Shown: in pieces, positions 18,944-27,636 of the stretch
Numbering within the stretch: position 1 is the stretch's first letter
How the letters are laid out: each line of letters opens with the position of its first letter
Source: JAFAXD01 sp963833605
GTDB taxonomy: Bacteria; Pseudomonadota; Alphaproteobacteria; Rhizobiales; Xanthobacteraceae
NCBI GenBank assembly: GCA_963833605.1
Contig: CAWHYZ010000022.1
Location: 62,001 to 126,000 of the forward strand
Length of the DNA stretch: 64,000 nt
Reading direction: 5' to 3'
The notes under the pieces: generated by a model
Seen by the model: only the letters and a program-made list of their open reading frames with translations
Database searches by the model: none
Told to the model about the DNA's origin: nothing
Position numbers and translations under genes: made by a program

Positions 18944-18989
18944 GGCGACTTGCAGGTAGCCGGCCCGGCGGAGGCATGAGCTTGGATTT

Positions 18990-19127
18990 GTAGCCCGGAT
19001 GAGCGTCAGCGCGTCCCATGGATGCCCTGTACACGTGCGCACAAGGGCATCCATGGGAGCATGGAGGATGCAAGCTGCCGATGTCGGAAGGCGCGCCCCG
19101 GATTGCGCTTCGCTCCATCCGGGCTGC
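18990..19127. repeat. Nested inverted repeat with TAGCCCGGATG ends
   Basis: Outer arms GTAGCCCGGATG (18990-19001) and CATCCGGGCTGC (19116-19127) enclose an inner perfect 14-bp stem, CCCATGGATGCCCT (19015-19028) and AGGGCATCCATGGG (19044-19057). The outer arms resemble a REP-like element common in Bradyrhizobiaceae (recalled). The inner arms are related to the CCATAGATGCCC array at 55354-55437. Confidence 0.6.
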
Positions 19128-19291
19128 GAGACCTGGTGGGTGCTTGATGTGTCAACCGCCGCCTAGGTCTCCCGGCAAATTCCTCATCTAGGGCACTTTT
19201 TTGATCGAAAATCGTGACTTATCAGTGTGTTGTCATAGATGAGAAAATCCACATGCAACTCTCATCAAGGCAGCACGTATTCACATCTATG

Positions 19292-19323
19292 TATGCCCCA
19301 TAACGATCTATGCCCCATAACGA
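19292..19323. repeat. Tandem 15-bp direct repeat TATGCCCCATAACGA
   Basis: Two identical 15-bp copies at 19292-19306 and 19309-19323, two bases apart (period 17), in an AT-rich gap. A period of 17 is not a clean helical repeat, so paired operator sites on one DNA face are not obvious. Possibly a decayed interspersed element. Confidence 0.5.
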
Positions 19324-19359
19324 ACGTACAAAGGGTTCGCGCTGTGGGGGCGCTCGGCG

Positions 19360-20505
19360 TCAATTCCAAAGCCGCTTGGACGCAATCGCTGCGCCTTCGA
19401 CCAATGACCGCAGCTTCTTGAACGCGATTGCCGGATCGACCTTGCTGTAGGCGGCAAATGTTCCGAACCCGCAATCGGTCCCGGCGATCACGTGTTCGCG
19501 GCCGACGGCATTTGCAAATCGCTCGATACGCTGGGCCACCAGCTCCGGATGCTCCACATAATTGGTCGAGGAATCGAGCACGCCCGGGATCAGGATCTTG
19601 TCGTCCGGCAGCTTGGCGTCGCGCCACACCGCCCATTCGTGCTCGTGGCGCGGGTTGGCGGCTTCGAACGAGATCGCCTGCGCTTTTGCCTTGAGCACCA
19701 CGGGCAGGATTTTTGTCAGCGCGATGTCGTGGTCGTGTGGGCCCTCGTAGTTGCCCCAACAGATATGGATACGCACCTGGCTTGCCGGCACGTTTGCGAG
19801 CGCGTGGTTGAGCGCCTCGATATCGAAGGCGGCGCGCTTGAGGAATTCCGGTTCGCTCAGGTCCTGAAAGCCGGTGTGCCGTGACATGGCAACGTCCGGA
19901 CAATCGATCTGCAGCAGGAACCCGGCACGCGTGATCGCCTCGTATTCAGGTTTGAGGGCTTCGACCAGCGCCTCGATATAGGCCTCGTGGTTGGGGTAGT
20001 AGCGATTGGGCTGAAACGATGAGACGACGCCGGGGGAGGCTGCGTTGAGAAAGCCTTCGGCGGCGCTCGATGACGCCAGTGCGGCGCCAAAATTCTCGAT
20101 GTCGATCTTGACCGCTGCGGTGTCCTTGACGCTGACCGGACCGACGCAGGTCATGCGGCGGAATGTCTGCGGGCCCAGAAACGCGGTCATGCGTTTGCGA
20201 AATTCCGGATAGTCCGCAAGATCGAGATGCGGCTTGGGTGCGAAGTCGCCGCCGAAGCCGTTGAGCCGGTCCTTGATGTAGGTCGAATAGCCGATCTTGC
20301 TGGTCTCGCCATCGCTCACTACGTCGAGGCCGATCTCGACTTGGCGACGGACGATATCCGTCACCGCTCGCCGGATCACGCGCGCGAACTCCGCCTGGTC
20401 ATAGGGCTCGCCGCGGTCCTTGTGCAGCAGCAGCGCCACCGCGTCGTCGGGCCGTGGCAGGCTGCCGACGTGAGTCGTGAGAATGCGCTCGCTGCTGGTC
20501 TTCAT
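19360..20505 (-). CDS. MetE-like (cobalamin-independent methionine synthase II family) protein
   Basis: A 381-residue single-domain relative of the C-terminal half of MetE (UROD/MetE fold). Probable zinc ligands are His and Cys in RIHICWGNY and a late Cys in AGTDCGFGTF; the N-terminus LTTHVGSLPRP is typical. Stand-alone members transfer methyl or alkyl groups to thiols, or act on other substrates, and many are uncharacterised. It is last in a four-gene minus-strand operon, nine bases after the CoA transferase stop. With no MetE N-terminal folate-binding half, a classical methionine synthase role is doubtful. Confidence 0.85.
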   Translation of the reverse strand: MKTSSERILTTHVGSLPRPDDAVALLLHKDRGEPYDQAEFARVIRRAVTDIVRRQVEIGLDVVSDGETSKIGYSTYIKDRLNGFGGDFAPKPHLDLADYPEFRKRMTAFLGPQTFRRMTCVGPVSVKDTAAVKIDIENFGAALASSSAAEGFLNAASPGVVSSFQPNRYYPNHEAYIEALVEALKPEYEAITRAGFLLQIDCPDVAMSRHTGFQDLSEPEFLKRAAFDIEALNHALANVPASQVRIHICWGNYEGPHDHDIALTKILPVVLKAKAQAISFEAANPRHEHEWAVWRDAKLPDDKILIPGVLDSSTNYVEHPELVAQRIERFANAVGREHVIAGTDCGFGTFAAYSKVDPAIAFKKLRSLVEGAAIASKRLWN

Positions 20506-20514
20506 GCGTACCCC

Positions 20515-21708
20515 TCAGATGACGCGCCTGGCGCGCAGGTTTTCGATCTCGGCCGGCGCATAGCCGAGTTCGGCCAAAACCGCGTTGGTATGCTCGCCCA
20601 GTTCGGCGATCGGCGTCGTAATGCTGGCGGGCGTGCGCGACAGCGTTACCGGCTCGGCGACGATGCGAATGTCACCGCGCGCTTGGTGGTGCACCGGCGC
20701 CGCCATTCCGAGGTGTTGAACCTGCGGATCGGCGAAGACTTCATCCAAGTGATAGATCGGGCCGGCCGGAACACCGACCGCTTCGAGCTTGTCGCTCCAT
20801 TCCTTGGAAGATTTCGTCTTGAACGCCTTGGCGAGTTCGACGTTGAGCGCGGGCCGATGCTTGAAGCGCAGGTTCTGGGTCGCATAGTCCGAGTGTTCGG
20901 CGAGGTCGGGCCGGCCGATCGCCGCGCAAAAGACCTTCCATTGCTTGGGCCCGCCGAGCCCGATGTTGATGAAGCCGTCGGCGGTCTCGAAAGCGCCGGT
21001 CGGCGTGACGTAGGGATGATCGTTGCCCGCCTGCGGCGGCACCTCGCCGTCGATCAGGTAGCGCGCCGCCTGGAAATCCATCATCGCGATCTGCGCTGCC
21101 AGCAGCGAGGTCGTGACCCACTGACCCTCGCCCGAGCGTTCGCGCTCCGCGAGCGCCACCAAGATGCCGATCGCCGCGTAAAGACCAGCCGAGGAATCCG
21201 CAATCGCGATGCCGGCGCGCACCGGGCCATGCCCCGGGGGGCCGGTCACCCACATCAGCCCGCCCATGCCCTGGGCGATCTGGTCGAATCCCGCGCGGCC
21301 CCGATAGGGACCAGTTTCACCAAAGCCCGAGATCGAAGCGAGGATGATGCGTTTGTTGACGACGCGCAGATCCTCATAGCCGATGCCGAGCCGCGCCTTC
21401 ACGTCCGGACGGTAGTTCTCGACGACGATATCGGCCGTTGCGACCAACCGCTTGAAGATCGCGAGTCCCTCCGGCGCCTTGAGATTGAGGCTGAGCGAGC
21501 GCTTGTTGCGATGCAGGTTCTGCATGTCGAAGCCATGCCGATCTCCGCCGATGCCTTCATTGGCGTCGACGCCGGGCGGCGCCTCGATCTTCAAAACATC
21601 GGCGCCGAAATCCGCAAAGATGCGCACGCAAGTCGGCCCGGCGCGCACGCGGGTGAGATCAAGCACGCGCAGGTTGGACAGGGCGGTGGAAGGGAGGGGA
21701 GGCGGCAT
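20515..21708 (-). CDS. CaiB/BaiF (class III) CoA transferase
   Basis: About 397 residues. Family III CoA transferases move CoA between acids through a catalytic Asp, here most likely the one in GRAGFDQIAQGMGG. RVLDLTRVRAGPTCVRIFADFGADVLKIE and SISGFGETGPY are strong family markers. ATG 21708 (MPPPLPSTALSNLRVLDL) is preferred; the frame is open to 21759 but would overlap the preceding gene. It lies between two MetE-like genes and downstream of an AMP-forming ligase, suggesting that the pathway handles a CoA thioester. Acid substrate and CoA donor unknown. Confidence 0.9.
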   Translation of the reverse strand: MPPPLPSTALSNLRVLDLTRVRAGPTCVRIFADFGADVLKIEAPPGVDANEGIGGDRHGFDMQNLHRNKRSLSLNLKAPEGLAIFKRLVATADIVVENYRPDVKARLGIGYEDLRVVNKRIILASISGFGETGPYRGRAGFDQIAQGMGGLMWVTGPPGHGPVRAGIAIADSSAGLYAAIGILVALAERERSGEGQWVTTSLLAAQIAMMDFQAARYLIDGEVPPQAGNDHPYVTPTGAFETADGFINIGLGGPKQWKVFCAAIGRPDLAEHSDYATQNLRFKHRPALNVELAKAFKTKSSKEWSDKLEAVGVPAGPIYHLDEVFADPQVQHLGMAAPVHHQARGDIRIVAEPVTLSRTPASITTPIAELGEHTNAVLAELGYAPAEIENLRARRVI

Positions 21709-21749
21709 CGGGGCACTCGACCAAATATGAAGGCAAGGGGAGACGGCAG

Positions 21750-22859
21750 TTATCCCCACACCGCGTCCGCCAGTTCGACAACGCGCGCGAGTTTGCGCCG
21801 CTCGTCATCGAGGCTCAAGGGATTTCCCCCCACGCTGGATGCAAACCCGCATTGCGGACTGACGCCAAGCTGATCGAGCGCAATGTGCTGGCTCGCTTGA
21901 TCGACGCGCCGCCGCAGAACGTCGAGCGGCTCGAGCTCCGGTCGCTTGCTGCTGATCAGGCCGAGGATCACCTGCTTGCCTTTTGGCACGTGGCGCAGCG
22001 GCTCGAAACCGCCAGCGCGCTCGCTTTCGTATTCCAGGAAGAACGCGTCAACGTCGGTCTCGCCGAACAGCTGCTCGGCGACTGCTTCGTAGCTGCCTTC
22101 CGCCATCCAATGGCCCTTGTAGTTGCCTTTGCAGAGGTGGAGCGCGACGGTCATGCCGGGCGGGCGCGCCGCCACGCTGAGATTGATCGCCGAAATATAG
22201 GTCGTGACGAGCTGCGCGGGGTCGAGACCGGCCGCGCTGACGGTGGCCTGAATCTTCGGGTCGCACAGCATGGCGATCGCCACTTCGTCGAGCTGGACAT
22301 AGGTGCAACCGAGCGCGGCCAGCGCCGCGATTTCCTCCCGGTAGACGGCGAACAAGTCACTCCAGAAATCTTCGAGATGACGATAGGCGTCCCCGCTGAC
22401 GCTGTCGTTACCGCGAAAGAAATGTACGCAGCTCGGCGTCGGTATCGTCACTTTCGGGGTCTGGGTGGTCGCCGCCCGCGCGAACGCGAATTCATCGGTC
22501 GTGATCCCGCGCGTGCGCCGGATCTTGCCGGTTACGTACGGCGCCTGGAAGGTGGCGCGGTCGCCGCTCGCGTCGTGAAAATCGAAGATCGAATCCTTGG
22601 TGGTCAACCCGTCGACCGCCTGCACAAAGCCGTAGAACCAGGAGCCGCGTCGAAACTCGCCGTCGGTGATGGACCGCAGTCCGACCAATTCCTGCATCGC
22701 GATCGCGTCGCGGATAGCGCGGTCCTGGATCTCGGCAAATTCGCCGGCGCCGATCTTGCCCTGCGCTACATCGCGAAATGCGCGTTTGAGCTCGGGAGGC
22801 CGCAGCAGGCTGCCGACGTGCTCGGCGCGAAACGGCGGAGTTGGATTTTGTTTGGTCAT
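21750..22859 (-). CDS. MetE-like zinc methyltransferase (YxjG/H-type), single domain
   Basis: A 369-residue protein of the MetE C-terminal family. It begins PPFRAEHVGSLLRPPEL, with SITDGEFRRGSW, ligand motif HLCKGNYKGHW (His, Cys), FFLEYESERAG (possible Glu ligand) and SPQCGFASS (Cys), the full HxC/E/C zinc set. Members are annotated as homocysteine methyltransferases acting without the folate-binding N-terminal half; epoxyalkane:CoM transferases share this fold. It is divergent in sequence from the 381-residue paralogue in the same operon, so the two probably have different substrates. Confidence 0.85.
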   Translation of the reverse strand: MTKQNPTPPFRAEHVGSLLRPPELKRAFRDVAQGKIGAGEFAEIQDRAIRDAIAMQELVGLRSITDGEFRRGSWFYGFVQAVDGLTTKDSIFDFHDASGDRATFQAPYVTGKIRRTRGITTDEFAFARAATTQTPKVTIPTPSCVHFFRGNDSVSGDAYRHLEDFWSDLFAVYREEIAALAALGCTYVQLDEVAIAMLCDPKIQATVSAAGLDPAQLVTTYISAINLSVAARPPGMTVALHLCKGNYKGHWMAEGSYEAVAEQLFGETDVDAFFLEYESERAGGFEPLRHVPKGKQVILGLISSKRPELEPLDVLRRRVDQASQHIALDQLGVSPQCGFASSVGGNPLSLDDERRKLARVVELADAVWG

Positions 22860-22867
22860 CGTTTGGG

Positions 22868-22992
22868 CCTCATCCTGAGGAGCCTCGGCCTACGGGGCCG
22901 AGGCGTCTCGAAGGATGGCCAAAATGGAAGCGCTCTCATCCTCGGCCATCCTTCGAGACGCCCTCGTTTGGCTCGGGCTCCTCAGGATGAGG
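22868..22992. repeat. Compound nested palindrome (CCTCATCCTGAGG family)
   Basis: Perfect 17-bp outer arms (22868-22884 and 22976-22992) enclose perfect 19-bp inner arms (22902-22920 and 22944-22962). Elements ending CCTCATCCTGAGG with inner GTCTCGAAGGATGG are abundant in Hyphomicrobiales genomes (recalled). It occupies almost all of the gap between the PaaK-like ligase and the MetE-like gene, and could form a stable RNA structure between the two cistrons. Confidence 0.75.
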
Positions 22993-23005
22993 GCAGTGAC
23001 ATGTT

Positions 23006-24302
23006 TCATCCACGCTTGTCGACAAAGCGCGCTGCCTTGATGCTGGCTTCAAATTCCTTGCCGAGCGTTCCTGGTTCCAGGAACACGATTTCCGGCGCCA
23101 CCTCGAAGGTCTTGCGCACGCTGGCGTCAATGCCGCGTTCCACTTCGCCGGCATCGAGACCGCGTCGCGGTTCCACCAGCAGGCGCAGGCGATCGAGCCC
23201 CGAACTCAGCGCAATAGACCTCGGCTTTGAAATCGGCGATGCTTTGGTTGTAGAACATCAGGTCTTCCAGCTCGTTGTGATTGATGTTGACGCCGCGCAC
23301 CTTGAAGAAGCCGACCGTGCGGCGGGCGTGACGCATCACCGGAAAGATCGACCAGGGGCCATCGCCATGCCCCTTGCTGGTGATGCTGATGAGGTCGCCT
23401 GAGCTCCAGCGCAGGAACGGGGTGACATTGTTGTTCGCAAGCGCTGTAATCACCAGCGAGCCGACCTCGCCGTCGCCGACCGGTTCGCCGCTCGTCTCGT
23501 CGATCACCTCGCAGAAGAACAAGTCGGACCAGACATGCAGCCCGTCGTGGCCCGGCGACTGCACTGAAACCAATGCGCCCTCGGTCATTCCGAACTGATC
23601 GGACACGGTCGCACCCCACGCCCGTTCCAACTTCTGGCGCTTGGCCGGGGACAGCGGCTCGGCCGCGACGATGATCTTTTCCACCGAACTTGCGGCGAGG
23701 TCGATGCCGTTGGCTTCTGCCAGGTTCGCAAGATGCAGGCCGTAGCTGCCCATGCCCGCCCAGATCGTCGGCTTCAGGTCGCGGATCAGCTCGAGCTGGA
23801 TGAGCGAGGGCGTATTCGAGCCGGACCCGCACCAGATCGTGCCGATGCCGAGATCCTCTGCGGCGCGCGCGTAGAGGTGTGCGACCGGGTGGATGCCGAG
23901 CGGAAACGAGACGTGCACCAAGTCCTCGTGGGTCGCGCCGACCACCTCGAAGGCGCGCCGAAAGCACATGATGCTTGCTTCCATATCAATTGCCGAGCGC
24001 GGGTAGAACAGAGGCCGGCCGGTCACGCCCCCGGAGCGCCAGTACTCCACCACGTCGGCGCGGGGCGCGACGCAGAACTCGTCGTGAAATCGCTCGGCCG
24101 GAATGGCGCGTAGCTGGTCCTTGGTCAGCAACGGGATTTTCGCCCATTCCTGCGGATCGTCGAGCCGGTCAAGCCTGATGCCGGACAGGCGCTTGCGAAA
24201 GAACGGCGCCCGCATCGCCTGCTCCACCGCGCGCCGCTTGCGTTCGCGCTGGATCGCTTCGATCGTGCCGTACGACGATGGCCAGCGCAGTTCCGCCCCC
24301 AT
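23006..24302 (-). CDS. Phenylacetate-CoA ligase (PaaK)-like AMP-forming enzyme, frameshifted
   Basis: Adenylate-forming enzyme that would activate a carboxylic acid to its CoA thioester. Markers are YWRSGGVTGRPLFYP (the Ser/Thr/Gly-rich nucleotide motif, with SGGVTG), VSDQFGMTEGA and WSSGDLI. An extra base near 23203 breaks the frame after EVYCAE; in the next frame a coherent C-terminal domain (LRLLVEPRRGLDAGEVERG ... FLEPGTLGKEFEAS) runs to TGA at 23006. The repaired length is about 431 residues. ATG 24302 has GGAGGAGG just upstream. Head gene of the MetE-like / CoA transferase operon. Acid substrate unknown; phenylacetate is not implied. Confidence 0.83.
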
Positions 24303-24645
24303 TCCCTCCTCCGGCGCGTTGTTTTGGCGATCAGAACGCGGGCGGCACGATATCGCTTTTTGAGCAAGGCCAAAACACGGCTCCCGGTATGCAAGGGCGC
24401 TGTGCCTGACCACAAAAGGGGCATTTGCCGGGAAACCGGATGAGGACTGATTAAAGTTTGTGCATATCGCCCAAATATGCGGCGGGAACCACTCGCGGAC
24501 GGCTCAAATCGACCAAAGGGCGCTCAATCTCGTTGCGGAACCAACGCCTTATCGGGTGCGGCGGCTTGGCATGAAGTTTGCGGTCGTGGGGTAGGGGAAA
24601 CGCCTGTCGGGCGCGTTCCTTGGCGTCAATTTCAGAGGAGCTCCA
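24303..24645. other. Divergent intergenic region upstream of urtA
   Basis: This 343-base gap lies between the divergent PaaK-like ligase and urtA. It holds a sigma54-type -24/-12 element (24567-24581) and an upstream imperfect palindrome, GCATAT-N7-ATATGC (24462-24480), whose spacing does not match the NtrC consensus. No gene seen. Confidence 0.55.
24567..24581 (+). promoter_or_regulatory. Sigma54 (RpoN) -24/-12 promoter of urt-ure
   Basis: TGGCATGAAGTTTGC fits the RpoN consensus TGGCAC-N5-TTGC with one mismatch, with the invariant GG and GC at the correct 12-base separation. Transcription would begin near 24593, giving a leader of about 53 bases before urtA. Nitrogen-limitation control of urea transport through NtrC and RpoN is well known in proteobacteria; activator binding here is not shown. 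Confidence 0.72.
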
Positions 24646-25951
24646 ATGAACATACTTGCACATACGGTCGGCCAACGACCGCTTTACCGCCGCTGGCTGG
24701 GAGCCGCGGCGGGACTTGCCCTTGGCCTCGCTGCGCTGCCTGCCAATGCCCAGGACACGATCAAGGTCGGCATCCTGCATTCCCTGTCCGGCACGATGGC
24801 GATCAGCGAGACCACGCTCAAGGACGTGATGCTGATGCTCATCGACGAGCAGAACAAGAAGGGCGGCGTGCTCGGCAAAAAGCTCGAAGCGGTGGTCGTC
24901 GACCCGGCCTCGAACTGGCCGCTATTCGCGGAGAAGGCCCGCGAACTGATCAGCAAGGACAAGGTAGCGGCCGTGTTCGGCTGCTGGACCTCAGTGTCGC
25001 GCAAGTCCGTGCTGCCGGTGTTCAAGGAACTCAACTCGGTGCTGTTCTACCCGGTGCAATACGAAGGCGAGGAGAGTGAGCGCAACGTGTTCTACACGGG
25101 CGCCGCCCCCAACCAGCAGGCGATCCCTGCCGTCGACTATCTGATGAAAGAAGAGAAGGTGCAGCGTTGGGTGCTGGCCGGCACCGACTACGTCTATCCA
25201 CGCACCACCAACAAGATCCTCGAAGCCTATCTCAAGCAGAAGGGCGTTGCGGACGCGGACATCATGATCAACTACACGCCATTCGGACATGCCGATTGGC
25301 AAACGATCGTGGCCGACATCAAGAAGTTCGGCTCGGCAGGCAAAAAGACCGCGGTGGTCTCGACCATCAACGGGGACGCCAACGTGCCGTTCTACAAGGA
25401 GCTCGGCAACCAGGGCATCAAGGCCAAGGACATCCCGGTAGTGGCATTCTCGGTGGGTGAAGAAGAACTCGCCGGCCTCGACACCAAGCCGCTGCTCGGC
25501 CATCTCGCGGCCTGGAACTATTTCCAGTCGATCGATACGCCGATCAACAAGGAATATATCGCCAAGTGGCAGGCGTTCACCAAAAACCCGAAGCGTACCT
25601 TCAACGATCCGATGGAAGCGCACGTGATCGGGTTCGCCATGTGGGTGAAGGCGGTGGAGAAGGCCGGCACGACCGATCCCGACAAGGTCATCGCCGCCCT
25701 GCCCGGCACCACGGCGCCCAACCTGACCGGTGGCACCTCGCGAAATGCTTCCGAACCACCATATCACCAAGCCGGTGTTCATCGGCGAAATCCGCGATGA
25801 CGGCCAGTTCGACGTGGTGTGGAAGACCGAGGGTCTGGTGCCGGGCGCGGCGTGGTCGCCTTATCTCGAAGGCTCCCGGGATCTCGTCGCCGACTGGGTC
25901 AAGCTTAATTGCGGCAACTTCAACACCAAGACCAATAAATGCGGTAGCTAG
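24646..25951 (+). CDS. urtA: Urea ABC transporter substrate-binding protein, frameshifted
   Basis: Periplasmic urea receptor of the UrtABCDE importer. A Tat-like/Sec signal (RRWLGAAAGLALGLAALPANAQ) leads into DTIKVGILHSLSGTMAISET, the UrtA signature. One extra base at about 25741 breaks the frame after APNLTGGTS; EMLPNHHITKPVFIGEI resumes in the next frame and runs to TAG at 25951, giving about 434 residues after repair. The ATG has AGGAG at good spacing. First gene of the urt-ure cluster behind the sigma54 element. If the indel were real, urea import would be lost while all 11 downstream genes stay intact, which favours sequencing error. Confidence 0.92.
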
Positions 25952-26025
25952 GGGCTACATCGACCAGGGGGCCGGCGGACGCCCGCCGTCCCCCACTTGT
26001 TTTCGAACTGCCGGGACCTGCGGAT

Positions 26026-27636
26026 ATGCGCGTGTTCTACGACCGCTTGGCGGCGTTCGTCGTCGCTATCGCCTTGCTGTTTGCCGGAGGTTTGGCGCGC
26101 GCCCAAGGCTACGACGCAGCGCTCGCAGGCTTTGCCAAAGATTCCTATAGCGACACCGAAGCTGCGATCAACGCGGTGGCGGCCAGCGGCAATCCGCTGG
26201 CGGCGCAGGTGATCGACGCCCTGCAGGATGGGCGCCTGCAGTTCAATCCCGACGACAAGAAAATCTACATTCGGCAGAAATCCGGCGAAATTCTCGATGC
26301 AGGCAGCGGGCGGCCGGTGGCGGGCGGTGCACCAAGCGGGCTCAAGCCGGTGCGGATCAATAATCGGTTGCGGCGCGCGATCGATGCGGCTCTCGGCGGC
26401 CTGACCCTGCTCTCCGCCGATCCCACCAAACAATTCGACGCCGCGCAGGCGGTGTTCAAGTCGCACGAAGCGTCGGCCCTCGCGACCCTCGATGCGGCGA
26501 TTGCAAAGGAGACGGATCCACGGATCAAGCGCGCACTGGCCGAGGCGCGGGCCGCCGTCGTGCTCTATCAGCCGAACGCATCGGCCGCCGACAAGCTCGA
26601 TGCGGTTTCGATCGTGCGCGACCGCGGCGACCAGGAGGCGCGCGGGCTGCTGGCCGGCTTGCCGGACGATACGCCCGATGCGGTCAAGCGCGCCGCGACT
26701 GATGCAGTCAAGTCGATCGATGGCCGGCTCGCCATGTGGAGCATGGTGCAGAACGCCTGGTACGGCCTCTCGCTCGGCTCGGTGCTGTTGCTCGCCGCCA
26801 TCGGGCTCGCCATCACGTTCGGGGTCATGGGCGTCATCAACATGGCGCACGGCGAGATGGTGATGCTCGGCGCCTACACGACTTTTGTGGTGCAGGAGGT
26901 GATCCGGGCACGCAATCCGGCGCTGTTCGACTATTCGCTGGTGATGGCGGTGCCGCTCGCGTTCCTGGTCGCCGGGTTGTGCGGTGTTCTGATCGAGCGC
27001 ACCATCATCCGCTTCCTCTATGGCCGTCCGCTCGAGACCCTGCTGGCGACCTGGGGCCTCTCATTGATCATCCAGCAGGCGGTACGCACGATCTTCGGCC
27101 CGTCCAATCGCAACGTCGGCGCGCCATCCTGGATGAGCGGGGCGTTCGAACTTGGCGGCATCACCATCACCTATAACCGGCTGTGGATCATCTGTTTCAC
27201 GCTCGCGGTGTTCGTGGCGCTGCTCGGGCTGCTGCGGTTCACGCGCTTCGGCCTCGAAATGCGTGCCGTGACCCAGAACCGACCAATGGCGGCGGCTATG
27301 GGCATTCGCACCGCGCGCATCGACGCGCTCACGTTCGGGCTCGGCTCCGGCATCGCCGGTATTGCCGGGGTCGCGCTCTCACAGATCGACAACGTCAGTC
27401 CAAATCTCGGTCAGGGTTACATCATCGACAGCTTCATGGTCGTGGTGTTCGGCGGCGTCGGCAATTTGTGGGGTACGCTGGTCGGCGCGTTCGCGCTCGG
27501 CATCGCCAACAAATTCCTCGAACCCTATGCAGGGGCCGTCCTCGGCAAGATTGCGATCCTGGTGCTCATCATTCTGTTCATTCAGAAGCGTCCGCGCGGG
27601 CTGTTCGCCCTCAAGGGCCGGGCGGTCGAGGCATGA
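26026..27636 (+). CDS. urtB: Urea ABC transporter permease UrtB
   Basis: A 536-residue permease with the layout peculiar to UrtB: an N-terminal signal peptide and a roughly 200-residue soluble region (AQGYDAALAGFAKDSYSDTEAAI...), then a LivH-type membrane domain beginning near NAWYGLSLGSVLLLAAIGLAITFG and containing NMAHGEMVMLGAY, TLLATWGLSLIIQQ and FGGVGNLWGTL. It pairs with UrtC to form the urea channel. The ATGATG at its end overlaps the urtC start. Confidence 0.95.
   Translation: MRVFYDRLAAFVVAIALLFAGGLARAQGYDAALAGFAKDSYSDTEAAINAVAASGNPLAAQVIDALQDGRLQFNPDDKKIYIRQKSGEILDAGSGRPVAGGAPSGLKPVRINNRLRRAIDAALGGLTLLSADPTKQFDAAQAVFKSHEASALATLDAAIAKETDPRIKRALAEARAAVVLYQPNASAADKLDAVSIVRDRGDQEARGLLAGLPDDTPDAVKRAATDAVKSIDGRLAMWSMVQNAWYGLSLGSVLLLAAIGLAITFGVMGVINMAHGEMVMLGAYTTFVVQEVIRARNPALFDYSLVMAVPLAFLVAGLCGVLIERTIIRFLYGRPLETLLATWGLSLIIQQAVRTIFGPSNRNVGAPSWMSGAFELGGITITYNRLWIICFTLAVFVALLGLLRFTRFGLEMRAVTQNRPMAAAMGIRTARIDALTFGLGSGIAGIAGVALSQIDNVSPNLGQGYIIDSFMVVVFGGVGNLWGTLVGAFALGIANKFLEPYAGAVLGKIAILVLIILFIQKRPRGLFALKGRAVEA

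Larger units (their letters stand above)
18944..19359. other. Gene-free stretch of about 416 bases with nested palindromes and an AT-rich patch
   Basis: No convincing coding region. The left half (18990-19127) is a nested inverted repeat; the right half (about 19175-19330) is clearly more AT-rich than its surroundings and contains a tandem 15-bp direct repeat at 19292-19323. It separates the plus-strand SDR gene from the convergent end of the minus-strand operon, so a promoter is not expected here. Confidence 0.5.

Noticed and set aside
18990..19127. Nested palindrome as a riboswitch or phage attachment site
   Set aside because: Lies downstream of one gene and at the 3' end of another, with arms like dispersed repeats; no integrase nearby.
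20227..23402. Two long plus-strand open frames (548 and 516 codons) opposite the MetE-like and CoA transferase genes
   Set aside because: They mirror confirmed minus-strand genes and lack motifs; classic high-GC shadow frames.
24462..24480. GCATAT-N7-ATATGC as an NtrC enhancer site for urtA
   Set aside because: Half-site spacing and sequence do not fit GCAC-N-GTGC-type NtrC sites; kept only as a palindrome note.
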